Source: Brugia malayi
Lineage: Eukaryota; Nematoda; Chromadorea; Rhabditida; Onchocercidae
Assembly: GCF_000002995.4 (NCBI RefSeq)
Contig: NW_025062475.1
Location: 2,820,528-2,884,527, forward strand
Reading direction: 5' to 3'
Length of the DNA: 64,000 nucleotides
Under the pieces are notes generated by a model that was not told the origin of the DNA, ran no database searches, and saw only the letters and a program-made list of their open reading frames with translations. The position numbers and the translations under genes were made by a program. Positions 33,357 to 47,400 of the stretch are shown piece after piece (position 1 is the first letter of the stretch; each line of letters begins with the position of its first letter).

Positions 33357-33545
33357 CTAATTTACCATATCAGCTTTAAATTCTTTATATTCGCTTTCTG
33401 GTAATGTCAACTTTTCCTGTTTCACTTCTCGTAACTTTTGCTTAATATCGTCTAAAATAAGATTGGAATTGTGTAAATTGAGTTCACACAACCGCATGGA
33501 TTTGTTGATTAAAACCATAATAAAATTTAAAATGTTAATTGTCAT
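33357..33545 (-). CDS. Small possible coding exon, unknown
   Basis: An open frame of 62 codons. From the internal LCELNLHNSN onward it has more balanced codon use than the surrounding AT-rich DNA, and it predicts an amphipathic, charged helix (DDIKQKLREVKQEKL, then PESEYKEFKADMVN before TAG). I do not recognise the family. It could be a short single-exon gene, the last exon of a gene whose other exons I missed (a TTTTAG acceptor precedes GACGATATT inside it), or a remnant. Upstream on the minus strand I found no convincing partner exon before the satellite array at 33.9 kb. Confidence 0.3.
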   Translation of the reverse strand: MTINILNFIMVLINKSMRLCELNLHNSNLILDDIKQKLREVKQEKLTLPESEYKEFKADMVN

Positions 33546-33880
33546 TTTTTATTGTAGCGAAATGCATTTGGATACATTTGTAGTTAATGAGAAAAATGCA
33601 AAATCGGTTGAAAAAAAAAAATTGTTAAGTTTCAAAAAAATTTGAAAGCAAATGAATTAAATAGCCCTAAATAATATCATTTGAAATAACTTCTGTCACA
33701 TCATATTTATGTCAACACAATTTTATCGTTACTTTGTTTTTGTTTTTGTTTTTTTTTTTAAATGTATTTAATATAAAAAGAATTGAACAAAAAGCAATGA
33801 TAAAAGAGAAAAAAAAAAGACTAGTCTGAATTACATAGATCAATTTAGCTAATTTCACACAAATTTTTAAGGTATAGAAA

Positions 33881-34459
33881 AAAATGATGATAATGATAAT
33901 AGAGAAATATTATTTCAATAAATAATACAAATTGAATTAATGTTGAAAATGATGATAATGATAATAGAGAAATATTATTTCAATAAATAATACAAATTGA
34001 ATTAATGTTGAAAATGATGATAATGATAATAGAGAAATATTATTTCAATAAATAATACAAATTGAATTAATGTTGAAAATGATGATAATGATAATAGAGA
34101 AATATTATTTCAATAAATAATACAAATTGAATTAATGTTGAAAATGATGATAATGATAATAGAGAAATATTATTTCAATAAATAATACAAATTGAATTAA
34201 TGTTGAAAATGATGATAATGATAATAGAGAAATATTATTTCAATAAATAATACAAATTGAATTAATGTTGAAAATGATGATAATGATAATAGAGAAATAT
34301 TATTTCAATAAATAATACAAATTGAATTAATGTTGAAAATGATGATAATGATAATAGAGAAATATTATTTCAATAAATAATACAAATTGAATTAATGTTG
34401 AAAATGATGATAATGATAATAGAGAAATATTATTTCAATAAATAATACAAATTGAATTA
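33881..34459. repeat. 65-bp satellite, nine near-identical tandem copies
   Basis: Copies start at 33881, 33946, 34011, 34076, 34141, 34206, 34271, 34336 and 34401; the last is partial (59 bases). Each begins AAAATGATGATAATGATAAT and ends ATTAATGTTG. The copies look identical, which implies recent expansion or active homogenisation. It is non-coding. Confidence 0.97.
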
Positions 34460-35478
34460 TATCAATCAAATTGAATCATATTAAATTGTATAAAAAGTAC
34501 CAAATACAATTTCAGAATTGCATATAATTTCATAAATTATAACATTTTAATTGTTATGCTACTTTCAGAAAAAAATTTAAATTTTTTTAATTCAAATGAA
34601 TTGGGAAATTTAATTTTTGAAAATTTTCATTTTTTACTATTAAAAGAAATTATTTCAGATTAACAATCTTTTTTTTTTTTTTTCATTGATGCACAAAAAA
34701 AGCATTTTCCACATATTTTTTTTTTTTTTTTTAAATTTCTCTACCGAAATTAATAGGAGAAAAAAAAATGAGAGATAAAGAAGAAGAAAAAGTAATTCCT
34801 ATTTAATAATAATAATTGTTCTTTGGTAGTATTAAATACTTAAATGATTAAAATATAATTCAAGAATGAAATGATAAAATGTTAATTTTATAAGGTATGA
34901 AACTTTTTTTCTATGCAGAAAGTAAATTTAAAAGAATAGCTCATGAATTTGATTTAAATTTAAATTGGATTGAAACATTTTTTTTTTCCTTCGATTACAA
35001 TTTTGCTATCACTTAAATAATCTGAATAATATTTGAAAAAAAAAAAAAAAAAAAAACTTTTTTTTTTACTGCAAAAAGACATTTGCTTAATAATTAGAGA
35101 AATGGCAGTAAAATATGAAAATATTGCATATTTATTAATTAAGGCACATAAATATACAATCAAATGAATTAATATCGCTTTAATCTTTTTTGGAAATAAT
35201 TTTTAAGAATACAAAAAAAGAATGAAAAATTTTTTTAATTTTTTTTTCAGTAATATTAAAATTAAACAGTGATTAATTTCATTAATATTTTTAAAACTTT
35301 TTATTTCGACAAGCAAAAATTTTTAATTTATTAATTTTTTCTTTTTTTTTTTTTTCTGAAATTTCCATAACAGATTGTGGCAAGAATTCGTCAATTGAGC
35401 AATAAAAAAAAAAAGACACTGCACAATTATTGCAAAGAAGTTATACTTACTTACTTACTTACTCGCTTACTTACTTAC
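34460..35478. other. Intergenic and 3' flank of the integrin gene
   Basis: AT-rich sequence with long A and T runs. A TTTATT at about 35299-35304 reads AATAAA on the minus strand and may be the integrin poly(A) signal. No gene is seen; the short ORFs run through poly(T)/poly(A). Confidence 0.45.
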
Positions 35479-35480
35479 TT
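35445..35480. repeat. (TTAC)n microsatellite at the integrin stop codon
   Basis: TTAC repeats with one CTCG interruption directly abut and contribute to the stop codon (TTA at 35479-35481) of the minus-strand integrin gene, so the first bases of its 3' UTR are this microsatellite. Confidence 0.9.
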
Positions 35481-38400
35481 ATACTCGAATACCGTGTCGC
35501 TCCTCTGAGTACATATGAGGATGAGCAAATCGTACTTGACTATCTGCATACATATCCATATTTTTGGCATTTGTATTGTAAGTAGCTTGTTCAGTTGGTG
35601 GTCTATGACGTTTAAAGAAGCCACACTAAAATAAAATTTTAATTGAATTTTAAATTTTGTTTGAACTTGAATAAAAGATGAATTAAATTTCTTGTTATTT
35701 TAAAAATTATTATTTTTTTTAACTTATTGATTAAATTTTTTATTTTAATAATATAATGATAAAATATTAATTTATACTTATTCATTCTAAAGCATTTCGA
35801 TATTGAAACATTAATTTTAGTTGAATGATAAAATATTTACAAAATATATCAAATTGTTAAAAAAAAAAAAAAGCTTTATAGAATTAAAGAATTTGTTAGA
35901 ATGTGAAATTAGTAATGAATAATTAGTAATACTTTTTTAACATGTGATAAATCTATTCAAAACTTTTAATTTTAAAATTCTTTTTTTGAAATAAATGAAT
36001 ATATAATAAATAAATGAATTTATTACGTATAATTTAGTCTTTTTTAAATTTTTTTCATTTTTTTTTTTTTTTTTATTTTAAAATTTTACTATTAAAAAAA
36101 TTACCCTCCAAAGACATAGGATAAGAAGCGCCAAAATGACTAATCCAATAAGAATTGCAATTAAATATAACCACCATGGTACACCACGTTTCGCTTGTTC
36201 TGGATCTGTTGGATTTACATCTGTTGTTACCTGAAAAATAATTTTTTTTTTTTTTAAAAATCATTTAAAAGTCATTTCAATTCTCTTTTTACAAATATAT
36301 AATAATTATATGTTTAATATTAATTAGTAATATAATTTTCCTCTTTTTTCCATTTTTTTGAAATTTATTTCAAGCATACTTTTTTATCCATAAAATATAA
36401 TAACTTTATAAAAAAAAAAAAAAAAAAAGAAAAAAGAAAAAAGAAAAAAATCCATTTATTTTTAGAAAATACAAAAGAAAAATATACCGCAACAAGTTGC
36501 GCTGGTGGATTATAACGTGGCGCACTTGGTAATGCTGATATTTTAGCTATACCAATTGATGAGATATCTGCTTCATAAATATTATTATCAATTAAAGTAT
36601 TTACAGCTAAACGAGCATAAATTTCCACCAGGACAAATTCATCCTCATTAAGTCGACGAATATCACATTCAATATGTGTGCAATTATCCATATTACAACC
36701 CTAAAAAAAAATAAATATATTATTTTTAATATGAAAATATGAATTGAGTTAATTTTAATTTGAAAACTAGAATATATAAGTTTTTTTTAAGCAAAATTTA
36801 TAAATTAATAAAAAATCAATTTTAAAAGTATGAAAAAGATAACTTTTTAATCCTTACTACAATGATTAATTCATTCATTTTTTCAAATTTGTTCATTTTT
36901 TTTTTCTATTGATCTAACTGATAGTTACTGTGAATTATTATTTAATTATTATCTAACTTAAAATTTATATTAAAAATCAAAAAATTCATTCATATCAAAA
37001 AAAAAAGAACTTAAAATGTTAGCTCGATTGAGAGGTCCTCTATATTCGACAGCTTTTCCAGCTGCTTTAGCCATTTTAACTGCTTGTTTCATATTATCTT
37101 TAGCTTGAACAACTCGAATTCTACGTTGATCAGTTAGCATTTGTTGATGCGATCGTTTGATCTTACGTCTACGAGTCATATGTTCGGATCGAATTTGCAT
37201 TCGACGTCGTCTCAACTTATAATCATCATACATTTCTCGTACGTGTTCCTCACGTTCATAATGCTGCATAGGTATTTGATCATCATAAATGATTGCTGAT
37301 GGTGTCGGAATGTGTTCATTTGAGATCTAAAAAACATTCATTCATCTAATTTTATACAAAAAACAAGACAACTAAATTCCTCTGTGACGGCCTAAATTTC
37401 TTACGTGATGTTACACGTAAGTGAATTTTATGAAAAGTTTTCCCTGAATCAAAATTATTTAGCACTTTTGATAGCAAACTGGAATGATTAAGAATTCGTT
37501 TAATTAAGAAAAACAAAACAAAAAAAAACAAAATTTTGAAGTCTATTCTTCTAAAGGCTTTAAATATTTTGAAAAACTGAAAAAATTATCACCGTTAAAC
37601 TATCCGGATTGATATTTTGCGCTTGTTTCACGCGACATTTTACTTTGTCAGCATCATTCACTTGTGGCTCATCAATCAAATACAATAAATGTTTTCCATT
37701 TTCAGCAAAACTTGGCCAAATAATATCTAATGAAGCACCACTAATCGCACTTGGACCGCGATTTATAACCTAAATTTTCAAAAAATCCTAAAAATTGCAT
37801 AAATTTTTGATAATGAAAAAAAAAAAAAAAACAAAAACAAAAACAAAATCTTCATAGATATTTTGAATAAATTATATTTGCTAATTTATTTTGAAAGCAA
37901 AAATGTAAGCAAATTTTAAGTTTACTATCTACCTGATATAAGTGACTGACAACAGGACCAATTTCGGAATCAAAAATTGGATCACTTGGAGTTCGATTCC
38001 GTATTGAGTAATCCAGTTGTTCTGGTGTTGATCGGCCAACCAATGAAAGTTGAGCTTTAATTTCAACTGGAACTCGTACAGTTAATTCATTATCATGATC
38101 ACGACCGTAAGCTTCTTCACTGCTACTAAAATTAATCACATAATTAGCTAATAATCTTCACTAACAAAGAAAAAAAAAACAATCTTAGCTAATTGCTATA
38201 GTCTTAATTAACAAAAAAGAAAAAAAAAAGTGATCGATGATCCTTTATGATCGATTAATCAAAGCTTTCACAAATAATTTAATAATTATTACTCAATAAT
38301 TTGAAATTATATTGTCAGAGAATATCATATTAGAATCATTGCATTGCTGCTTAATTTGTTATCATCAATATTTCATTTAATTTAGAATGTAACACTTGTC

Positions 38401-41400
38401 GTAATTTTTTTTCCAAATATTCCAAATAATTTCATAAAAAATTTCTTTCCAAATAAATTCCAAATATTTTCATTGTTCATTAAATTGATCGTTTAAAATT
38501 TACATTCAGTTTTAAATTTTTATTAATGTTATATCATCAAATACAATACAATGAATGAACAAAGAAATTTAATTTCATTACCTATTAACAGACATTCTAA
38601 TTTCGATTGCTTCATCTGTTGCATCCACTTTAGTACCGGTTAAACGGAATCCGAATTTTGCTTCACTATTACCGGCTAATGGATTACCAATATCACATAC
38701 AAATATGTATTCCTCATCTTTTCCAGTTTTAGATTGCGGTGAGCAACTAATTGGTCGCTAAAAATTAAAATTAAATTAGAATTAGCTATATGAAATTTTT
38801 TTAATTTAAGAATTGTAATATAATTTCATCAAATTTTATAATATTGTCTGATTTATAAGATTTGGATATTTTTTTAAAATTTTTTAATAATTAATTATTC
38901 AAATGATGTCGGACGATTATACAATTTGATCTATATGAATTGGATTTTTAGCTCTATCTCATAGTGATCTTTAGCATTATTCACTAATCTTTTTGGTAGT
39001 AATAATTGATATTTAAAATCTTTTCATCCATCCGACCATCTTTATCAAATCTCGATCAAATAATCACTTATCAAATACCTGTGTGGCATAATTCTCAACA
39101 CCACCGTATTCGAAGCCCGGTGGTATTGTGATAAAAAATTGCGATTCATGCGAATCCTCGCCATGATTTGCGACCGTTACATTAACAATTAGCGATTGAT
39201 CAGCTGCACCAATAGTGAATTTCTTCTTGCTTCTTAATTTATTAACAATTAATCAACAAATTGATAAAGCATATATTAGCTGCAAAATTTTAGAAATTTC
39301 AAATTAATTGCAAATTTTTTAAATTCATTAAACAGAGAGTTATAGTGTAAAGTCAAATATTGATTGCTTATCAATCATTACATTTCTATTGATTATCACT
39401 TTGATAAATGCTCTATCAGTGATCAAAAAAAAAAAGTATGAGAAGGAGAAAATTTTTTAAATCAATAAAATATATTCTAGCAATTAAAGTCATTAGCAAC
39501 AACAAAAAAAAAGAAAAAAAGAAAAATGAATTATAAGCGAAATGTTTTTACTGAAATATACTACAAAGATAACTTACGAAGTAGCATGTACTTGTAAATC
39601 CGGAATGCATTTCTCATCTGGACCACAATTTTTATCTATCGGAAGCTAAAAATGATCACATTGAAAGTTTGAGCGTTTTATTTAATTTCAATAAAAAAAA
39701 AAGAAAGAAACATGTAAGCTTCATTATAATTATTTTTTAACTTGATATTTGACCTCAACTTCAAACGACAATGGTACGGTGGTATCTAGTGCCGGTTCAA
39801 GATGACCTGATGTTGACAGACCGGATGTACGCTCCTCATAACTGTAATTTGCCATGATATGTATCGGATTTAATTTATCACGTATTGTATCCTGTAATGG
39901 AACATTTTAAAAAAAAAAAAAAACGAATAATAAATTTGACTTTTTTCCACTTTTTTTTTTTTTTCACTAACATTTCTATTTCGGAATGGAATCTATCAAT
40001 TGAAATGTATTTAAGTTTAAAATTATAAATTTTATAAAGAATTTTTAAATTTAAAAAATAAACTTACAGAAACATAAATATCATATGTTTCACAGTATTC
40101 ATGTCCTTTCCGTAAATGCATTATTTGTTCGATTATATCCGGTTGATCACGTGATGCTGCTTTCTTGTGAACTTTTGTATTCCGTTTATTATTCTGAATT
40201 CAGAATAGCATTAACGATATTTAATATCGTCAAAATGTTGTTCAAATTTTCAAAATTTGAAAGAAAAATATGGTTAAAAAAAATTTTTTTTCGAAAAAAA
40301 ATGATATTTTCCAGAAAAAAAATCAATAAATTTGATAACTTTGTTAATTTAACTTTAGTTTGAGTAATTCCTAAAAATCTAATATAATAAATGTGAAAAT
40401 TGACGATAATGAAAAAAAAAAAATAATAATAAACAAAAATAAAAGTAATGTTTGATATAAAACCAATTAAATTTTTTTTTACAATTTTAATTTGATAATA
40501 AACACAAAAAATATTTCTTCCTGTTGCATTTTTACAATTAAAATAATTGAAATCTCAATTTATGATGATATTTTCTTAAAAAATCGGAAAATTTTTTTTA
40601 TTTTTTAACATTTTATATTTTTGTTATTACTCTTTTTTTTGTCTTTTACTACATTGTTTAGAATCTTATTTGGTCATCTAATGGTCACTGTCCAATTTCT
40701 ATTAACAAATAACAAAATTGTTTACCTCTGGCAATTGTTTACTTATCATTAATAAAACTTACCAAATCTCTTCGTCTGAAAAATGCTCGTGGTGTAATCG
40801 TTTTCTTAGAATCAAGCTGAAACAGAAGTTTCAGATCAATATCTGGTGGTGATTGACCTTTACCCTCGTATCGCATACAAAGTTTCATATGCTCACTGAA
40901 ATTATGTCAATAATGGAATGTAAGTAAACATTGAATAATAATGTCCTGTATTTTAGAAAGATTAATTTAAAATTTAAAACAACATCAAAATTTGCATATT
41001 AAAAAAAGTAAACATTAAAATATAATAAATAATTTCCAAAATTTTTGTCTAAAAATCAAAAAAAAAAAGAAGAAAAAAGAAAAGAAAAAGGAGAAAGAAA
41101 GAAAGAAATTCTTGAAAGTTTTAGTTAATTATAAAAATAAAAAATAAAATTTAATATAGTAATTAAATATTTTAATATATCAAATAGTATGCACCATGCC
41201 ATCATTCCAAATTCAGTTGAGCAAGTTTTATCTTCGAGATTAATTGAATTCTTAGCTGTAGTTAATGAACCTGTTACTGTTACCACTGGTTTCGTTTTAA
41301 AAACCACTGCATGAGCACTTTGATAAGCACCAACCGCAATATCTAAACGAAATTTATATCAATTAATTAATTAATTAAATAATTAATTAATTAAGTAACT

Positions 41401-44400
41401 GTTACCTAAGTTCCATTCAAACAACAATTAGCATTATTTAATTGAATAAATAATTGAATATTTTCTAACCTGGATATTGATTTTTATCGATATCTTTACC
41501 ACCAGCAAGCGAAAATCCAAATGCTTTTAAATCAGCGTTTATTTTTCGTGCTTCAATTTTTTGCGTTGGTTCTTTACGTACGCCATTTTTAGCTCCATGA
41601 TACACGTACACGGCACCTCGACGATCATCACCATCATATGGCGCACCAACGATAAAATCTGTGTGAAAACAAAATGTTATTAACTTAAAAATAATGTGCA
41701 TTGAAGGAACGAGCAGTAATGTTATAAAAAAGTTTGATAGAAATAAACAATATTTACGAATAAACAAAAACAAAAAAATAAGTAAATAAATAAAGCAGAA
41801 CAATAGAAAAGAAATAAAAAATAAAAATCCTTAAATATTCAAAAGAAGAAAAAATGAGCTTAAAATTAGACAATAATTCATTCTTTTAACTAAAACATTT
41901 CATTCAAATTTAATCTTTCCTTTAATTATATTAAATTTAAATTTTAAAATTACCATTGTAACCATCCTGATTTAAATCACCAGCTGCTGCAATCGAATAA
42001 CCAAATCGTGACCATTCGGTATGTCCCAGTAATGATTCCCATTTTGGAAAATCATGCTGCAAATAATTAATTTCAATTAATTTAAAAATGAAAAATGAAT
42101 CAAATATTGGAAAAGTATTTGAGCAAATATCTTTTTTTGATAATTTTTATTCCAACAATAGCATACATTAAATGAAATAACAAATTCTTGAAGTAAACAT
42201 TCATATAAAAATTTATTGAACAAAAAATTAATATTTTTGATAAAAAAAATTTTTTCATCAAAAATATGAAATTTTTAAATGTATAATTAAACATTTCCAT
42301 ATGAATTCAACTTATAAATTTCAAAAATTCAAAATTTAATTTTAAAAAAAAGAAAATTTGAAAATAAGGCTTACATCTGCTCCTTGAAAGAAAACCATAA
42401 CTTTGCCAATATCGTAACGAGGCTTATGTTCTTGAGTTTTTACATCCATTACTGTTTTGTAATCAGTATAAAATGGTGAACCAACGATAATATCGTCGTA
42501 GCTGAAGAAAAAAACATAAATTTTATTTTTTTATTTTCTTCATTTATTTTTAATTAATTAAATAAATCAATCAATCAATAATTAATAATTCAATTCCTCT
42601 TAAATAATTTCTTATATTAACTTTGGCTTTAAAAAAAAAAAAAAAAACAAAATTAATGATAATATTTACTAACCCATCATTATTTAAATCGGTAACTGCT
42701 ACAGCAGCACCAAAGAATTGACCTTTTTGACCGTTTTTATCAGTTAAATTTTTCAATGATATTAATTTATGATTGAAAATATAAACCTGAAAAAATTAAT
42801 TCCGAAATTTAAATAAATTAAAAAAGAAAATGTAAGAAAGAAAAATTGCAAAAACACGAGAAAAATTCAACTGAAAAATTTTTTTAAATTGAATATAAAA
42901 CCGAAAAAAAAAAAAAAAAAAAACAAAGCATCCTTTTATGCTTTTTTAAAATTTCAACTGGTATTTATAAATAGTTATTATTTCAGCAAATGAATTTTTT
43001 TTTTTAAAAAAAAAAAAAAGATAAAAGAAAAAGGTTTAAAAGTATCACTTATAAAATATGATAACTTACAGCACCAACAAGTTCATTACCACGTGGTACA
43101 CCAGCAACCGCATCTTCTAAACCATCACCATCAAAATCACCTGCTGCTAATGAATAGCCTAGAATTTAGAATTTATCATATGCGTAAATTAGTAAGCATT
43201 TAATGAATTAATTTATTCCTCAATTTTTCATTAAATTTAGCTTTGAAAATAAAATTGATTTAAATTTATATCAAAAAAAATTTGACAAAATTCTAAATTT
43301 ACATAACAAAATTTGGTAAAAAATAATGATTACAATTAAAATTATAAATGAAATATAGCAAAATGATTAGTTAATTAGTTAGTTAGAGATAAAAAAAAAA
43401 AAAAAAAAAATTAGAAAAGTTTAATTTATAGATTATTTTTTGTTTGTTTAACTTACCAAGATTATAATTATCATGATGTGCTGGACCATCATGTGTATTT
43501 GGTCGATCTAATTGATTGCGAATATTTTGAGCAAAAATTGTACCTTGCCAATAATATGCACCAGGTGCACCAATATACAACCTTTCATTACCATCATCTG
43601 GGATTGTTGCACTAAAACCGCACATTCCATATCCAAAACGATGATGGCCATGACGAGCAGCTAAAAATTTTAAATTAATTTAGAAATTGATTGAAAATAT
43701 AAATTATGATTTTAAAAATTTTTAAATTAATGAAAATATGAAAATTTATAAAATCGTACGTTCTTGACGACATGAAGCAAATTCTTCAATAGTTTCAAAA
43801 CCATTTGTTGCATAAAAACATGTTCCAACAGGTTCAATAACTTCAAATTTTGAAAAGAAATATTTGTAATGAGGTGCACAAACCTGTAAAATAAATATGA
43901 TAATTTGTTATGAATTGATAATTTTTTTTTTTTTGAGAAAGAAGATGAATTATTATTATTAATTTAATAAGTTATAAAAATAAGATAATGATAAAATTTA
44001 AATTTAAAATTAACCACGACAGAATTGCCTTTCTTGGATACTCTAACAGTAGCACCAAGCATTTGACCTGATTTCTCTTCAATTTGTAACAAATGAGATC
44101 CATTAAGTCGTTTCTCGTTACCTGCAATAATTTATATAAATTTTAATCGAAAATATTCAACCAAAAAAAGTTTTAATTAATTAAATTAATTAATTAATTA
44201 GTTGACTAAGATTACGTCTAGTAGGAAGATTCATAGTATATTAATTTAGCTATGGTTACCATTTTGCAAACTGATCGAAGAGGAATTTATTAATTAATTA
44301 CCTTATCAATTAATTAAATTTATAAGTCATTAATTAACTAACTAAGGGACAAAATTTCAAAATGACCGAAATTTGCTATAATTTATTAATTGACTAAAGC

Positions 44401-47400
44401 TATAAATTCATTGGTAAGCGCATTTGAGCATACTTTTGTGCATTATAATTAGAAACGATTTAACTTTTTTTTTCTTTCAAATTTTAAAGATTTCACGAAG
44501 AATTCGTTTTTTTCTTTTTTGAAAAAAAAAAAAAAAGAAAAGAAAACATTCCTTGCGATTGTAGATTTTTTTTTTTTTTAAATTTAAATTCATCAATTTA
44601 TTAAATTTATTGTTTTTGATACGAAATCCATTGGTTTATTTTTTTTTTTCACTAAATATTGACCACCTGTGATTCTATTTATCAATTAATTTTTGCTAAA
44701 CATTTTTACTGCATTTTATTCTTTGTTAAAAATTTTAAGAATTTTTAGTGTTTATCATTTTAAATGTTAGAAATTTTAAATTTAATCGTCTCTTGAAACT
44801 TTTTTTTTCGTTTTTTTTTAAAAAATTTGTTTTTAATTTAAATTTAATTGATTGTGATATGATATGACGATTAAATTTATTTGTGATATGATAAGATATG
44901 CTTCAAGTAATGGCGAAGAAAATGTTATAAGTTTATTATGAAAGTTCAAATAATCGATATTTTAGATCAAATTATTCATATCATATCGATAGTTTAGGTC
45001 AAATTATTCATATCATATTGATAGTTTAGATCAAATTATTCATATCATATTGATAGTTTAGGTCAAATTATTCATATCATATCGATAGTTTAGGTCAAAT
45101 TATTCATATCATATTGATTGTTTAGATCAAATTATTCATATCATATTGATAGTTTAGATCAAACTATTCATATCATATTGATAGTTTAGATCAAACTATT
45201 CATATCATATTGATAGTTTAGATCAAATTATTCATATCATATTGATAGTTTAGATCAAACTATTCATATCATATTGATAGTTTAGATCAAATTATTCATA
45301 TCATATTGATAGTTTAGATCAAACTATTCATATCATATTGATAGTTTAGATCAAATTATTCATATCATATTGATAGTTTAGATCAAACTATTCATATCAT
45401 ATTGATAGTTTAGATCAAATTATTCATATCATATTGATAGTTTAGATCAAACTATTCATATCATATTGATAGTTTAGATCAAACTATTCATATCATATTG
45501 ATAGTTTAGATCAAATTATTCATATCATATTGATAGTTTAGATCAAATTATTCATATCATATTGATAGTTTAGATCAAATTATTCATATCATATTGATAG
45601 TTTAGATCAAATTCATATCATATTGATAGTTTAGATCAAATTATTCATATCATATTGATAGTTTAGATCAAACTATTCATATCATATCGATAATCTATTG
45701 ATCGGACACACTTAATCAATTAAACAAATTTCAATTGAAAAGACAAAATGTCCTGCGCATTAATCACATTTGCGGCATCTGATAAGTGTGTCCCATTAAC
45801 AGTGACCTTTATGTTTCATTTTAACATTCATTAATTGACATTAGATAGATACTAACATAACCAGTAGCTACATTCTACGAATTTTCAGTTTTCAAAGAGA
45901 ATAATTTCATTTAATAGTAAATTCAAAAATTTTCGTAACGACTAAACCGTTCATTTTTATGTTTTCCGGAATTCCGTTATATCTAAAATTCTCAACATAA
46001 CCTAACTACTCTTATCTTATCATTTTCTATTCCATCATATCAGTAACTATTTTTTGAAATGATTACTGATATGATAGAAGCAGTATCAGACAGCAATGCC
46101 AGATAACTTTATAATAAAATTTTCTAAATTTGCCGTATGTAAGTAGTAGCAAAAGAAAAAAAAAATGGATAGATTAAAATTTTTTTCAAGTTAGCTTATT
46201 TGAGTTTTTTTTTTAAAAAGTAAAATATTATTATATTTAACTTTTTAGAAAAAATCTGCAAGAAATTATCAAATAAAGAAACTGTAAATGCTATCCGATC
46301 AAGTAATAAATCATTGATATCATCATTTTGAACAAAGAAAAAAAAATTGAGAGTATTAAATTTAAAATATTAAAAACTTAAGCAAAGTTTACAAATCCAT
46401 CCGAGAATTTTAATCGAAGTATATTCCTAAATGGAATTCATTTTATAATAAATTCATCAATTAGATGATAAATTAATGTCATTGTGTAAATATTTTATTT
46501 GAAATTATTAGCGCTTTTGACATATAATCTTATAGGCTTATGATCTGACTCAAATCTTATGGCTCAGTTTTCTTTAGATATTTTGGCCCAAGTTACCTTC
46601 TGTGCATTGTCCTTAAGCTAAATATGCTAATAATCTGATGGTAATAAATTAGTTTAAAGAAAGAAATTTAAAAGAGCCAAAATATGCATTTAGTATGTTT
46701 AGTCCTTTACGGAATATGTACAAAGTAAAAAACAGGAAAGTATTCCTTTTATTTATATTTTCATGCATCTTTTAGTTTTTCACGGAACACGTGCGTCTCA
46801 ATTGTAATATTTTAATTCCGTAAAAAAAATATTAAACAGAAACGGAAAAAAAAAAAAACAGAACATACATACTATGAATAAATGACTAATTGATAAATTT
46901 ATTTGTTAATGCAAAAATTATTGCCGCAAACAACTGCTTAAAGCTAATTTATAAATGAAGAAAATTGAACAATGATAAATGTGCGGGAATTTCTGCAATT
47001 AATTTTATGAGAGAATTGAATGAGAGTAAAGTATTCGAGAAAGATGAGAATAAAAATTTCTCACGGAAATGAGAAAAAAGCAAAAACAAAGGCAAAAGCC
47101 AAAAAAAAAAAAAACGGAAGGAAATGATAGATAGCTAAGTTATATTTAATAAAAGTAAGACATAAGTAAGCTTAGAATTTTGAGTAATTTTAAGTAATTA
47201 ATAAATAAATTTTGAATAATTTTGAGTAATTAATAAATAAATTTTGAGTAATTAATAAATAAATTTTGAATAATTTTGAGTAATTAATAAATAAATTTTG
47301 AGTAATTAATAAATAAATTTTGAATAATTTTGAGTAATTAATAAATAAATTTTGAGTAATTAATAAATAAATTCTGAGTAATTAATAAATAAATTTTGAA

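Noticed and set aside
34960..35163. Minus-strand ORF with a poly-Phe run
   Set aside because: It crosses a poly(A)/poly(T) homopolymer and has no coding signal.
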